Positions 37,124 to 45,771 of a stretch of DNA of 64,000 bases are shown here, in pieces. Position 1 is the first letter of the stretch. Every line of letters starts with the position of its first letter. The notes beneath the pieces were generated by a model that saw only the letters and a program-made list of their open reading frames with translations, had not been told where the DNA came from and searched no databases. The position numbers were made by a program, and so were the translations under genes. The stretch lies in the NCBI RefSeq assembly GCF_003194585.1, contig NZ_QHKZ01000005.1, positions 186,001 to 250,000 on the forward strand. Reading direction: 5' to 3'. Source of the stretch: Nocardioides daejeonensis. Lineage in GTDB: Bacteria; Actinomycetota; Actinomycetes; Propionibacteriales; Nocardioidaceae.

Positions 37124-39025
37124 ATGACTACGCACCTCGCCGCCCGTTCCGCGCTCGACGCGATCCTGGCCTGCGAGGCGTGGGCGGTGATCCGCCGCGG
37201 TGACGCCGCCGAGGCAGCGCTGGTCGGGGGGACGCGCGATGTCGTGGAGAGCCTGCTCGATGTGCCTTTGGAGAGCGGCGCGCCAGCGGAAGGGGCGAAG
37301 CTCGACCGTCTGCTGGCGGTGCCGTTCCGCCAGGTCGCCGAGCGCGGCTTCGACGCTGTCGACGACGGCGCCCCGCTGGTTGTGGTGACCCTGACCGAGG
37401 AGCACCAGGTGGCGGTCGACGACATGCTCGCCGTCCTGCCCGACGTGCCGGTGGAGTTCACCGATCCGGGTGGTTTCGAGGTCGACGACGCGAGCTACGC
37501 GAAGCTGGTCGAGCAGGTCATCGCCGACGAGATCGGCCGTGGCGAAGGCGCGAACCTCGTCGTCGCCCGCAACTATCGCGCCACGCTGGCCGACTGGGGT
37601 GCCGAGCAGGCACTGACCGTGCTGCGGCGTCTGCTGGAGCGCGAGCGGGGCGCCTACTGGACCTACGTCTTCCACACCGGCGACCGGATCCTCGTCGGTG
37701 CCAGCCCGGAGCGGCACGTCAGCGTCATCGGCGGGGACGTGCGGATGAACCCGATCTCCGGCACCTATCACCTGCCCAAGCAGGCCCAGCCGGCCGAGCA
37801 GACCAAGGCCGAACTACTCGAGTTCCTCGCCGACGAGAAGGAGATCTACGAGCTCTTCATGGTCGTCGACGAGGAGCTGAAGATGATGTGCGACATCTGC
37901 AGCGAAGGCGGCCAGGTGCTCGGTCCGTTCCTCAAGCCGATGACCCACCTCGTGCACACCGAGTACCTCCTCGCCGGTCGCACGTCGCGAGACGTACGCG
38001 AGGTGCTGCGCGACACGATGTACGCCGCGACCCTGACCGGCTCCCCGGTCGAGAACGCGTGCAAGCTGATCGCCGAGTACGAGCCCGAGGGCCGTGGCTA
38101 CTACGGTGCCGCGCTCGCCCTGATCGGCCGCGACGCCGGCGGTACGCCGACGCTCGACAGCCCGATCGTGATCCGTTCGGCCGACGTCTCCCTCGATGGC
38201 GAGCTGCGGGTCGTCGCCGGGGCCACGCTGGTGCGCGACTCCGACCCGGCCACCGAGGTGCGGGAGACGCACGCGAAGGCAGGCGGCATCCTCTCTGCCT
38301 TCGGCCTGGTGCCGCCGGCCGCCGCGCCTGCCGGATCGCTGGGCGCGCTGGCGCAGGACGAGGACGTGCTGATCGCGCTCAACCAGCGCAACCAGCGGTT
38401 GAGCACCTTCTGGCTCACCAACCAGGCCGGCACCACTCCCGACGTCTCGCTGCGTGGCAAGTCGGTGGTGATCCTCGACGGCGAGGACGACTTCGTGAAC
38501 ATGCTGCGCCACGTGCTCAGCGTGCTCGGCATGACGTCGACCACCGTCCGGCACGAGGAGTGGGTGCCCGGCGCCCTCGACGGCTACGACCTGGTGATCG
38601 TCGGTCCCGGGCCCGGTGACCCGCGCGACGGCGACGATCCCAAGATCCAGCGGATCCGCGCCGCCGTCGACGAGCTGCTCGCCGCCGGCCAGCCGATGCT
38701 GGCGGTCTGCCTCGGGCACCAGACCCTGTGCCAGCGACTCGGCCTGCCCTTGACCTTCAAGGACATCGTCTTTCAGGGCACCCAGTCCCCGGTCGAGCTG
38801 CCGAGCGGGACCGAACGGGTGGGCTTCTACAACACCTTCGTCGCCCGCCTCGCGGCCGACACGGCACTGCCTGAGGGGGTGGAGGTCTGGGCGGATGCGA
38901 CCACCGGAGACGTGCACCAGATTGCGGGACCGCACTATCGGGGCATCCAGTTCCATGCCGAGTCGGTGCTCACCGAGCACGGCTTCACCCTGATCCACGA
39001 CCTCGTCTGCGAGCTGCTGCTCTGA
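37124..39025 (+). CDS. PhzE-like chorismate aminotransferase fused to glutamine amidotransferase (anthranilate or ADIC synthase family)
   Basis: This 633-residue fusion has a chorismate-binding (TrpE-like) domain (about 1-400) and a class I glutamine amidotransferase domain (about 445-633). The TrpE part contains RMNPISGTYHLPK, with PISGT rather than the PIKGT of PabB, plus LVGASPERHVSV and KMMCDICSEGG. The amidotransferase has the Cys in LAVCLGHQTLCQRL (about 529) and H-x-E in FHAESVLTEHG. Domain order and size match PhzE and related 2-amino-2-deoxyisochorismate or anthranilate synthases rather than the larger alphaproteobacterial TrpEG. No phenazine or trp genes are adjacent. ATG 37124 has TAGAGT 6 nt upstream. 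Confidence 0.85.
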   Translation: MTTHLAARSALDAILACEAWAVIRRGDAAEAALVGGTRDVVESLLDVPLESGAPAEGAKLDRLLAVPFRQVAERGFDAVDDGAPLVVVTLTEEHQVAVDDMLAVLPDVPVEFTDPGGFEVDDASYAKLVEQVIADEIGRGEGANLVVARNYRATLADWGAEQALTVLRRLLERERGAYWTYVFHTGDRILVGASPERHVSVIGGDVRMNPISGTYHLPKQAQPAEQTKAELLEFLADEKEIYELFMVVDEELKMMCDICSEGGQVLGPFLKPMTHLVHTEYLLAGRTSRDVREVLRDTMYAATLTGSPVENACKLIAEYEPEGRGYYGAALALIGRDAGGTPTLDSPIVIRSADVSLDGELRVVAGATLVRDSDPATEVRETHAKAGGILSAFGLVPPAAAPAGSLGALAQDEDVLIALNQRNQRLSTFWLTNQAGTTPDVSLRGKSVVILDGEDDFVNMLRHVLSVLGMTSTTVRHEEWVPGALDGYDLVIVGPGPGDPRDGDDPKIQRIRAAVDELLAAGQPMLAVCLGHQTLCQRLGLPLTFKDIVFQGTQSPVELPSGTERVGFYNTFVARLAADTALPEGVEVWADATTGDVHQIAGPHYRGIQFHAESVLTEHGFTLIHDLVCELLL

Positions 39026-39061
39026 GCCCGGCCCGCACCTGACCGGTGCGCATCGGCGACA

Positions 39062-39655
39062 ATGACGCTCGTGCTCGCGACTCCGCGCGTGGTCGTGGTC
39101 GACCACCACGACTCCTACACCTGGAACCTGGTGCACCTGGTGGCCGAGGTGACCGGCGTGCTCCCGACGGTAGTGCAGCACGACGCGTGCGATCCGGCGT
39201 ACCTGCTGGGGTTCGAGCGGATCGTGCTCTCGCCGGGGCCGGGGCATCCCGCGGACCCCGCCGACTTCGCCGTCGGCGCGGTGCTCACGCAGGGGGAGGT
39301 GCCGGTCCTCGGGGTCTGCCTGGGGATGCAGGGCCTGGTGACGGCGTACGGCGGCACGGTGGAGCGGATCGAGCCGGCACATGGCGAGGTCGCTCAGGTG
39401 CGTCACCACGGAGACTCGGTCTTCGCCGGGCTCCCCTCTCCCCTCGAGGCGGTCCGCTACCACTCGCTCGCCGCGACCCAGGTGCCCGACGACCTCGCAG
39501 TGACCGCCGTCTGTGAGGGAGCGCCCGGCGCGCCGGAGGTGGTGATGGGGGTGCGGCATCGCAGTCGCCCGCTGCACGGCGTGCAGTTCCACCCCGAGTC
39601 GATCCTCTCCGAGCACGGCGTGGCGATGGTGCGCACCTTCGTGGAGCGGCCATGA
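39062..39655 (+). CDS. pabA: aminodeoxychorismate synthase amidotransferase subunit (PabA)
   Basis: This class I glutamine amidotransferase of 197 residues supplies ammonia to PabB for 4-amino-4-deoxychorismate, the precursor of p-aminobenzoate and folate. VVDHHDSYTWNLVHLVAEV, LSPGPGHPAD, the nucleophile in VLGVCLGMQGL (about 86) and HGVQFHPESILSEHG are visible. Start may be ATG 39062 or GTG 39071; GACAAT lies 7 nt before the latter, fitting a leaderless mRNA. Coupled to pabB by ATGA. Confidence 0.9.
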   Translation: MTLVLATPRVVVVDHHDSYTWNLVHLVAEVTGVLPTVVQHDACDPAYLLGFERIVLSPGPGHPADPADFAVGAVLTQGEVPVLGVCLGMQGLVTAYGGTVERIEPAHGEVAQVRHHGDSVFAGLPSPLEAVRYHSLAATQVPDDLAVTAVCEGAPGAPEVVMGVRHRSRPLHGVQFHPESILSEHGVAMVRTFVERP

Positions 39656-40881
39656 CCGACGCCGAGCGGGTCTTCACCGACATCGCCTCTCGCCACGACC
39701 GGTGCTTCTGGCTCGACGGTGGCGGCGGTCGGCCCTGGTCGGGACGTCGTTCGCTGTTGGGCTGGTGTGCGCCTGACGACGTCTCCTTCACCTACGACGG
39801 CCTCACCGGACAGGTCACTCGACATGCGGCGGGCCGGAGCGAGCCGGTCGGCGACGACATCTTCGCGGTGCTCGGTGCATCGCTCTCCGGTGATCCGGGC
39901 GAGCACTGGGTCGGCTACTTCGGGTACGCCGCCCGACCGGACCTGCCCGCCCGCCCCGGGGCAGACGGGATGCCGGACGCGGTGTGGATGCGCGCCCGGA
40001 ACGTGCGGGTCATCGAGCACGCTCCCGCCGCCGAGGTCGCCGCAGCACCTCAGTGGGGCGACCTCCCGGCGGTGCCGGGTTGGTATGCGAACGGCTTCGC
40101 CGAGGTGCAAGAGCAGCTGCGCGCCGGCAACTCCTACGAGGTCAACCTCACCTATCGCGAGCAGACTGCGGCGAGCGTCGGCCCGGTCGCTGCCTACCTG
40201 CGGCTGCGGCGGCTCAACCCCGCGCCGTACGCCGGGTTCCTGCGGCACCACGACGCCCACCTGCTGAGCTCGTCGCCCGAACGGTTCGCCGTCGTACGCC
40301 GGGATCGCACCGTGGAGACGAAGCCGATCAAGGGCACCACCCCGCGCGGCGCGACGCCTGAGGAAGATGCCCGGCTGCGCGCGCACCTGGCCTCGGATCC
40401 CAAGCTCCGTGCGGAGAACCTGATGATCACCGACCTGCTCCGCAACGACCTGGCGATCGTCTGCGCTCCGGGCACCGTCGAGGTCCCGACGCTGATGGAG
40501 GTGGAGTCCTACCCCGGAGTGCACCAGCTCGTGACGACGGTTCGGGGGCGGCTGCGGGACGAGGTCGGCACGGTTGCCGCGCTCCGCGCGCTCTTCCCTG
40601 CCGGCTCGATGACCGGTGCGCCCAAGCAGCGCACGATGGAGATCATCGATCGCGTCGAGGCCGCGCCCCGCGGCGTCTACTCCGGCGCCTTCGGCTGGAT
40701 CTCCGGCGACGGCCGGGCAGATCTCGGCGTGGTGATCCGCAGCCTGACCAGCGCGACCCCCGGCGTTTGGACGCACGGCACCGGTGGCGGCATCACCGTC
40801 CGCTCCGACCTCGCCGAGGAGTGGGCGGAGACCCAGTGGAAGGCCGAGCGGCTGCGCGCAGCGCTGATCACGATGCCATGA
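39652..40881 (+). CDS. pabB: aminodeoxychorismate synthase component I (PabB)
   Basis: This 409-residue chorismate-utilising enzyme carries KPIKGTTPRGATPEEDARLR (in part KPIKGT, about residue 225). The Lys in PIKGT forms the covalent intermediate specific to PabB and separates it from anthranilate synthases. DLLRNDLA, VESYPGVHQLVTTVRGRL, LFPAGSMTGAPKQRTMEIID (in part) and YSGAFGWISGDG complete the family pattern. With PabA it makes ADC for folate synthesis. No pabC lyase is seen next to it. Confidence 0.93.
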   Translation: MTDAERVFTDIASRHDRCFWLDGGGGRPWSGRRSLLGWCAPDDVSFTYDGLTGQVTRHAAGRSEPVGDDIFAVLGASLSGDPGEHWVGYFGYAARPDLPARPGADGMPDAVWMRARNVRVIEHAPAAEVAAAPQWGDLPAVPGWYANGFAEVQEQLRAGNSYEVNLTYREQTAASVGPVAAYLRLRRLNPAPYAGFLRHHDAHLLSSSPERFAVVRRDRTVETKPIKGTTPRGATPEEDARLRAHLASDPKLRAENLMITDLLRNDLAIVCAPGTVEVPTLMEVESYPGVHQLVTTVRGRLRDEVGTVAALRALFPAGSMTGAPKQRTMEIIDRVEAAPRGVYSGAFGWISGDGRADLGVVIRSLTSATPGVWTHGTGGGITVRSDLAEEWAETQWKAERLRAALITMP

Positions 40882-40901
40882 TCATGCTACGTTTGTGGCA
40901 T
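40873..40901. promoter_or_regulatory. toxin-antitoxin promoter/operator
   Basis: ATGCCA (40873-40878) and TGGCAT (40896-40901) are inverted half-sites, with an additional perfect palindrome CATGATCATG (40877-40886). They bracket TACGTT (40888-40893), the likely -10 located 6 nt before the antitoxin ATG. This fits autorepression by the antitoxin. Confidence 0.5.
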
Positions 40902-41175
40902 GAGAGTCCGCATCAGCACGACAGTCGATGAGGCCCTGTTGGCCGAGGCGCGAGCCTGCTGCGGCGGGGCCAAGGACGCGAGCGTGATGGAGCAAGCGTT
41001 GACCGCGCTCGTCGCGGCTCACCGATCGGCTGAGGTGGACCGGCGCATCGACATCGCCTACCGCGAGATGCCGCTCACGGAGCGCGATGAATGGGGTGAC
41101 CTGGACTCGTTCCTCGACGCGGCCGGGCGCGGCGACAGCCACGAGTCGATGCCGGATGCTTCCGGCTCGCGGTGA
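40900..41175 (+). CDS. antitoxin of a MazEF-type module
   Basis: This 91-residue protein has an N-terminal ribbon-helix-helix-like segment (MRVRISTTVDEALLAEARAC, then DASVMEQALTALVAAHRSAEV) and an acidic, probably flexible tail (LTERDEWGDLDSFLDAAGRG) of the sort that wraps a toxin. It sits directly before a MazF-like toxin with which it overlaps by 20 nt. Its start has TACGTT 6 nt upstream and no SD. The family is assigned by context and the DNA-binding strand rather than by a close match. Confidence 0.75.
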   Translation: MRVRISTTVDEALLAEARACCGGAKDASVMEQALTALVAAHRSAEVDRRIDIAYREMPLTERDEWGDLDSFLDAAGRGDSHESMPDASGSR

Positions 41176-41476
41176 GGTCTGGTGGTGCGAGCTGCCCGAC
41201 ACCTCGCGCCGACCGGTGGTGCTGCTGTCCCGCGACGCCGCCATCCCGCGACTGCGCCGGGTGGTCGTGGCGCCGTGCACCACCAACGTGCGGGGGCTGC
41301 CGACGGAGGTCTTGCTCGAGCCGGGCGAGGACCCGACGCCCGCGCGGTGCGCGGTGTCCCTCGACTCGGTGCTCAATGTCTCCGTCGCGCAATTGACGGC
41401 CCGGATCGGGCGACTTTCGGACGTGCGCATGCAGGAGGTGTGCGCGGCTCTCGCTGCGGCCATCGACTGTCGTTGA
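41156..41476 (+). CDS. MazF/PemK-type endoribonuclease toxin
   Basis: This 106-residue protein has the MazF fold signature: RGEVWWCELPDTSRRPVVLLSRD at the start (in part RGEVWWCEL and RRPVVLLS), RVVVAPCTTNVRGLPTEVLL in the middle, and CAVSLDSVLNVSVAQLTARIG with the conserved D-x-V segment. MazF toxins cut mRNA at short specific sequences. ATG 41156 lies within the antitoxin gene (20-nt overlap) with no SD, so translation should depend on the antitoxin, which keeps the toxin in check. The module lies between pabB and an outward-facing lipoprotein operon. Confidence 0.85.
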   Translation: MLPARGEVWWCELPDTSRRPVVLLSRDAAIPRLRRVVVAPCTTNVRGLPTEVLLEPGEDPTPARCAVSLDSVLNVSVAQLTARIGRLSDVRMQEVCAALAAAIDCR

Positions 41477-41518
41477 GCCGCGCGTCGCGGCCTCGACACG
41501 CAGGCGCCGCCAGCCGCG

Positions 41519-42289
41519 TCAGCGGTGGTGCGCCTCCAACTCGTCAAGAAGGCGCTGGAACGAGTCGGCTTTCTCGCCTCTCGCAGCGGGCCAGCTGCCC
41601 AACTCCACATCGGCTTGCTCTACGACGCCACTGACGTACGAGCCGTCCTGGTCTTCGAAGAAGAGTCCTTGAGGTACGCCGCGAAGCAGCGTCGCTTCGC
41701 TGACGGGCGCCGTCCAAGTCTTGACCACGGTGTTGCCGCCTGCGGCTTCGACTTCGGCATCGCTGGGTGATTCCACTCCGAGGACCAGAACCCGTACGCC
41801 GATCGGCGCCGCGTGGGTCAGGTCGTCGATGAATCGTTGCGCGTAGCGCTCACCCTTGCGCAACTCTTGTTCAGATCCGTCCGGGTTGATCAGGGTGCCG
41901 CCGCGAGAGAGTTCGACATAGAGGGTTTCGTCGTCTGTCCCGGCGAAGGCCCGGTCGACGTGGAGCTCGAGGACGGCGTGCTTCAGCGCTTCATCCCCGT
42001 CATGGACAAGCCGGCCATCCGACCACCCGGTAACGCGGCCGACAGCGACAACATCTGCCTTGCCAGCCGCTTCCGTAAGAGAGGTGGCGATGTCGTAGTC
42101 GTACTGGGCTGAACCGCGGAGCGCATCACCGTCGACGGTGGGGCGAATGGCCTCGGGAGGGGCGTGGTGCTGTGTCTGCGCCTGGGTAGCGCGATTCGGG
42201 GCGTCGTCTGACGAGCAAGCCGTCGCCGGTGCGATCAGGGCGATGAGGGCGAGGGCTGCGAACCAGCGTGGGGTGTGAACCGGTCGCAT
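41519..42289 (-). CDS. lipoprotein of unknown function
   Basis: This 256-residue predicted lipoprotein has signal peptide FAALALIALIAPATAC with lipobox ATAC. The mature domain has a beta-rich segment (DVVAVGRVTGWSDGRLVHDGDEAL, seen in part; AVLELHVDRAFAGTDDETLYVELSRGG) that resembles small OB-like stress or binding domains found in exported actinobacterial proteins, and a C-terminal GLFFEDQDGSYVSGV. I cannot assign it. GAAGGG provides a good SD for ATG 42289. It follows the small secreted gene after 11 bp and is likely cotranscribed with it. Converges on the MazEF module. Confidence 0.65.
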   Translation of the reverse strand: MRPVHTPRWFAALALIALIAPATACSSDDAPNRATQAQTQHHAPPEAIRPTVDGDALRGSAQYDYDIATSLTEAAGKADVVAVGRVTGWSDGRLVHDGDEALKHAVLELHVDRAFAGTDDETLYVELSRGGTLINPDGSEQELRKGERYAQRFIDDLTHAAPIGVRVLVLGVESPSDAEVEAAGGNTVVKTWTAPVSEATLLRGVPQGLFFEDQDGSYVSGVVEQADVELGSWPAARGEKADSFQRLLDELEAHHR

Positions 42290-42300
42290 GTTGGATCCCT

Positions 42301-42669
42301 TCAACTGGACCATGGGGCAGTGGCCATCTCGACCTCGTCGATCTGGATCCGAAAACGGTCGCGATTGCCCGCAGGGTTGTAGAGCCTGCACTCGGTGTAT
42401 CCGAAGAACCCGGGAACACGAGCCTCTGCCCAGCGGACGTCTGTGTACTTGCCGCATGGAGAGTGGAAAGCAGTGTTAACGATGGCCTGTGCGCGGAGGC
42501 GGGTCATCGTCTGGTCGGCGAGTGTATGGCGACTGAAGCTTGCCTTGTAACACCACGTGTGGTGCCCCTTGTCTGGGTGGCCGTCGATGAAGACCGGATC
42601 CGCTGCCGCCGGCGGGGCAAGGCCCAACACCGCAAGGAGCAACCAGGCGACTATGGCTGATCCTGGCAT
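42301..42669 (-). CDS. small secreted protein
   Basis: This 122-residue protein has a signal peptide (IVAWLLLAVLGLAPPAAA) cleaved near AAA|DP. The mature part of about 97 residues has three Cys (TWCYKASF, SPCGKYTD, TECRLYN) and many aromatic residues. HHTWCYKASFSRHTLADQTM and the following conserved-looking aromatic strands suggest a small disulfide-stabilised extracellular domain. Unassigned. Codon use has lower G+C and rarer codons than neighbours, which together with the adjacent toxin module hints at acquired DNA. ATG 42669 is chosen; longer frames upstream run into the palindrome. Confidence 0.6.
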   Translation of the reverse strand: MPGSAIVAWLLLAVLGLAPPAAADPVFIDGHPDKGHHTWCYKASFSRHTLADQTMTRLRAQAIVNTAFHSPCGKYTDVRWAEARVPGFFGYTECRLYNPAGNRDRFRIQIDEVEMATAPWSS

Positions 42670-42714
42670 TGCCAGCGAACGCTGCTCAGAACCATGCCGG
42701 CCTTGACGAAAGGC

Positions 42715-42746
42715 GCAGAACTTGTCATCCAGGTGACAAGTTCTGC
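42715..42746. repeat. palindrome between secreted-protein and histidine kinase genes
   Basis: GCAGAACTTGTCA (42715-42727) and TGACAAGTTCTGC (42734-42746) form a perfect 13-bp stem with a 6-nt loop, 9 bp after the kinase stop codon. It could terminate the two-component operon. It has no T-run. Confidence 0.7.
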
Positions 42747-42754
42747 ACTGTCGA

Positions 42755-44158
42755 CTACTCCGCGGCAGGCGGGGTGGGCGAACCCGGCAGGGTGAGGGTG
42801 AGGCAGGCGCCGCCACCGGGCGCGGCGGTCGCGTCCACCCAGCCGGAGTGGCGCAGCGCGGTCTGCCGGACGATCGAGAGACCGAGGCCGGAGCCGGGCA
42901 TCGCCCGGGACTCCTCGGAGCGGTAGAACCGCTCGAAGACCTTGGGTCGGTCAGCCTCGGCGATGCCGGGGCCCTCGTCGGAGACGGTGAGGACGCCTTC
43001 GTCGAGTCGCACCGTCACGGTGCCGCCGTCGGGGCTCCACTTGGCCGCGTTGTCGAGCAGGTTGGTGACCGCCCGCTCAAGCGACGCCTCCTCGCCGGTC
43101 ACCCACCAGTCCCGCGCCCGTACGTCGAAGCTCACCCCCGGTGCCCGGCGGCGGACCCGGGTGATCGCCCGGTCGAGCACGTCCGCGAGGTCGACGGTGG
43201 CGACCACATGCGAGCCGTGCTCGTCGCGGGCGAGCTCGACGAGATCGCCGATCAGGGTCGTCATCTCGTCGATCTGGGCGCGTACGTCCTCCAGCAGCTC
43301 ACTGCGTGCTGCGGGGGGAAGACCGCCGGAGGCGTCGGCCTGGATGAGCAGGTCGAGATTGGTGCGCAGCGAGGTGAGCGGGGTACGGAGCTCGTGGCTG
43401 GCATCGGCGATGAGCTGGCGCTGGCGGTCCCGGGAGGCGTCGAGGGAGACAAGCATCGAGTTGAAGGCAGTGGAGAGACGGGCGATCTCGTCGGTGCCTT
43501 CGACCTTGATCGGGGTGAGCCGGTCGGTGCGTGCGATCTCCTCGGCCTTCGCGGTCAGGCGGCGGACCGGCCGGAGACCGTTGCGCGCGACGCCCCAGCC
43601 GGCGAGCCCGGCCACGATGACCCCGGCCAGCCCGAAGCAGAGCATCACCAGGCCGAGCCGGTCGAGGACCTGCTCCTGGGACGAGAGGCTCTGGGCGATG
43701 ACCAGGGCGACACCCTTCTCCTGGGTCGGCACCGTGACCACGCGGTAGCGCACCCCGTCCGCGTCCAGGGTGCGGATCGAGTGCGCTCGCTTGCCTGCGG
43801 CAACCTCGAGCTCCGGCGTACCGAGGGGGATCTCGCCGGCGCCGTCGATCGACCGGCCGCGTCCGACGGCGTTGAGGAAAGCGATACGCACGTCGGCGGC
43901 ACCGAAGGCCCAGGAGGGGAACTCGGCGCGGTTCAGCTCAGCCAGGGTCGAGGTCTGGGCCGCCCGTTCCGCCCGGTCCAGCAGAGCGGCATCGAGGGTG
44001 CTCTGCATCTGGACGCGCACCGTGACGTAGGCCCCGAGCGCGACGAAGGCGACGGTCAACCCGACCGCCAAGGTGGTGAGCACGGTGACCCGGCTGGCCA
44101 GGCTGCGCTTGTAATGCCACCAACCGTCCTGCTCGGGGTCGGAGGTGCGCGCCTGCAT
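42755..44158 (-). CDS. sensor histidine kinase (MprB-like)
   Basis: This 467-residue membrane kinase has two transmembrane helices (about 24-46 and 168-190) flanking an extracytoplasmic sensor (about 50-165), then HAMP (RLTAKAEEIARTDRLTPI). The HisKA box ADASHELRTPLTSLRTNLD has phospho-acceptor His255. The HATPase domain has N box LLDNAAKWSPDGG, G1 VSDEGPGI, F box FERFYRSEE and G2 GSGLGLSIVRQ. The start ATG overlaps the regulator's stop (TGATG). Similar to the mycobacterial envelope-stress pair MprAB; the signal is unknown. Confidence 0.93.
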   Translation of the reverse strand: MQARTSDPEQDGWWHYKRSLASRVTVLTTLAVGLTVAFVALGAYVTVRVQMQSTLDAALLDRAERAAQTSTLAELNRAEFPSWAFGAADVRIAFLNAVGRGRSIDGAGEIPLGTPELEVAAGKRAHSIRTLDADGVRYRVVTVPTQEKGVALVIAQSLSSQEQVLDRLGLVMLCFGLAGVIVAGLAGWGVARNGLRPVRRLTAKAEEIARTDRLTPIKVEGTDEIARLSTAFNSMLVSLDASRDRQRQLIADASHELRTPLTSLRTNLDLLIQADASGGLPPAARSELLEDVRAQIDEMTTLIGDLVELARDEHGSHVVATVDLADVLDRAITRVRRRAPGVSFDVRARDWWVTGEEASLERAVTNLLDNAAKWSPDGGTVTVRLDEGVLTVSDEGPGIAEADRPKVFERFYRSEESRAMPGSGLGLSIVRQTALRHSGWVDATAAPGGGACLTLTLPGSPTPPAAE

Positions 44159-44862
44159 CAGGTCGGTTCCTTGAGCACGTAGCCCACGCCACGGACGGTG
44201 TGGATCAGGCGCGGCTCGCCCTCCGCCTCTGTCTTGCGGCGCAGGTAGCCGACGTAGACCTCGAGCGAGTTGGCGGTGGTCGGGAAGTCATAGCCCCAGA
44301 CCTCCTCCAGGATGAAGGCGCGCTCCAGCACCCGTCGTGGCCTGCGGAGGAACATGTCGAGCAGCGTGAACTCGGTGCGGGTGAGCTCGATCGCGCGGCC
44401 GCCGCGGTGCACTTCGCGGGTGGCGACGTCGAGAGAGAGGTCGGCGAAGGTGAGGATCTCCCCGCCCTCCTCCGCTGGAACGACGCGGCGCAGCAGGGCA
44501 CGCAGTCTCGCCAACAGCTCCTCCAGAGCGAAGGGCTTGGTGAGGTAGTCGTCGGCACCGGCGTCGAGCCCCGCCACCCGGTCTCCGACCGCGTCGCGCG
44601 CGGTCAGCACCAGCACGGGCACGTCGTTGCCGGCGGCGCGCAGCGCCCGGGTCGTCTCGATGCCGTCGAGCCGGGGCATCATCACGTCCATCACCACGAC
44701 GTCGGGGCGCACCGTGCCGATCCCGGCGAGTGCCTCGGCTCCGTCGGTGGCCAAAGTGACGGTGAACCCGTTGAACTCCAGCGACCTGCGCAGCGACTCC
44801 CGGACCGCTTTGTCGTCGTCGACGACGAGCACATGCGCGGACGCGGGATTCGAGAAGGCCAC
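44158..44862 (-). CDS. OmpR-family response regulator (MprA-like)
   Basis: This 234-residue regulator has a receiver domain (about 10-125) with the acidic pair VVDDDKAVR, phospho-acceptor Asp59 in [12 protein letters not shown], Thr in LTARD and Lys in YLTKPFA. An OmpR winged helix follows (about 140-234: [50 protein letters not shown]). The GTG start at 44862 has weak -10-like CAGAGT 6 nt upstream. It partners with the kinase that overlaps its end. Confidence 0.93.
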   Translation of the reverse strand: MAFSNPASAHVLVVDDDKAVRESLRRSLEFNGFTVTLATDGAEALAGIGTVRPDVVVMDVMMPRLDGIETTRALRAAGNDVPVLVLTARDAVGDRVAGLDAGADDYLTKPFALEELLARLRALLRRVVPAEEGGEILTFADLSLDVATREVHRGGRAIELTRTEFTLLDMFLRRPRRVLERAFILEEVWGYDFPTTANSLEVYVGYLRRKTEAEGEPRLIHTVRGVGYVLKEPT

Positions 44863-44876
44863 GGACCTACTCTGCC

Positions 44877-44897
44877 AGCCCGACCTGAGTCAGGGCT
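44877..44897. terminator. hairpin between fructosamine-kinase and response-regulator genes
   Basis: AGCCC (44877-44881) pairs with GGGCT (44893-44897), with additional GAC/GTC pairing inside past a bulge. It lies after the end of the fructosamine-kinase operon and just upstream of the response-regulator start, so it probably separates the two operons. Confidence 0.4.
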
Positions 44898-44916
44898 GAG
44901 AACGGGGGTGAACCGG

Positions 44917-45771
44917 TCAGAAGCGGGCTGCGGCGGCGACCGCACGGGCGGCGTACCCGCCGCCGAACATCGCGGCATGGGTGAGCAGCGGGAAGAGCTG
45001 GTGCAGCGCCTGCCGGTCCTCCCAGCCGTCGGCGAGCGGGGTGACGGACTGGTAGGCGTCGGTCACCTGCTGCAGGTGGGGGAGGCCGAAGAGACCGAGC
45101 ATGGCGAGGTCGGTCTCGCGGTGGCCCCCGTGCGCGGCGGGGTCGATGAGCCACACGCTGCCGTCGGTGCCCCACAGCACGTTCCCGCTCCACAGGTCGC
45201 CGTGCAGCCGGGCCGGAGGCTCCGCGGGAACCAGGCCGCCGAGTCGGCCGAGCACGCCTTCGATCGCAGCGGCCTGCTCGGGGGTCGCATGGCCACGATC
45301 GCGAGCCAGCTTGAGGTAGGGCAAGACCCGTCGGGTGGCGTAGAACTCGGCCCAGGTGGGCGCCGGTGTGTTGGGGAGCGGGAGCCGGCCGATGAATCCG
45401 TCCTCGTTCCAGCCGTACGCCGACGCTCCGGTCGCGTGCAGCTCTGCCAGGGCCCGCCCCAGCCTCGCCGCCGCGTCCACGGTCGGCTTGCCGGTCTCGA
45501 TGAAGGGGAGGAGCAGGCAGTCGGCGTCGACGGCGAGCGGCTCCAGCACCAGGTCGGGTGCCGCCGCATGCAGCCAGGCCAACGACCTCGCCTCGGCCTC
45601 GAAGAAGCCTGTCGGGGGACGCACGTGGCTCTTCATCAGCACCGTGCGTCCGTCGGCGAGCTTGACGCGGGTGGCCGTGCAGATGTCCCCGCCGGCGACC
45701 GGTGACGTGGCCGCGACCGCCGCTCCGAGCAGCTCTTCTGCACGGCGCGCGACGGTGGGGTTGCGGGTCAC
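44917..45771 (-). CDS. fructosamine kinase family protein
   Basis: This 284-residue kinase-like-fold protein has the fructosamine-3-kinase signatures GGDICTATRVKLADGRTVLMKSH (in part GGDICTATRV), EARSLAWLHAAAP, FIGRLPLPNT, the catalytic loop LHGDLWSGNVLW and the metal-binding WLIDPAAHGGHRETDLAM. Such enzymes phosphorylate ketosamines formed by glycation of proteins, so that they fall apart, a protein-repair function. The GTG start overlaps the stop of the phosphatase gene (45768-45771), and the low-molecular-weight phosphatase partner is a common arrangement. Confidence 0.9.
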   Translation of the reverse strand: MTRNPTVARRAEELLGAAVAATSPVAGGDICTATRVKLADGRTVLMKSHVRPPTGFFEAEARSLAWLHAAAPDLVLEPLAVDADCLLLPFIETGKPTVDAAARLGRALAELHATGASAYGWNEDGFIGRLPLPNTPAPTWAEFYATRRVLPYLKLARDRGHATPEQAAAIEGVLGRLGGLVPAEPPARLHGDLWSGNVLWGTDGSVWLIDPAAHGGHRETDLAMLGLFGLPHLQQVTDAYQSVTPLADGWEDRQALHQLFPLLTHAAMFGGGYAARAVAAAARF

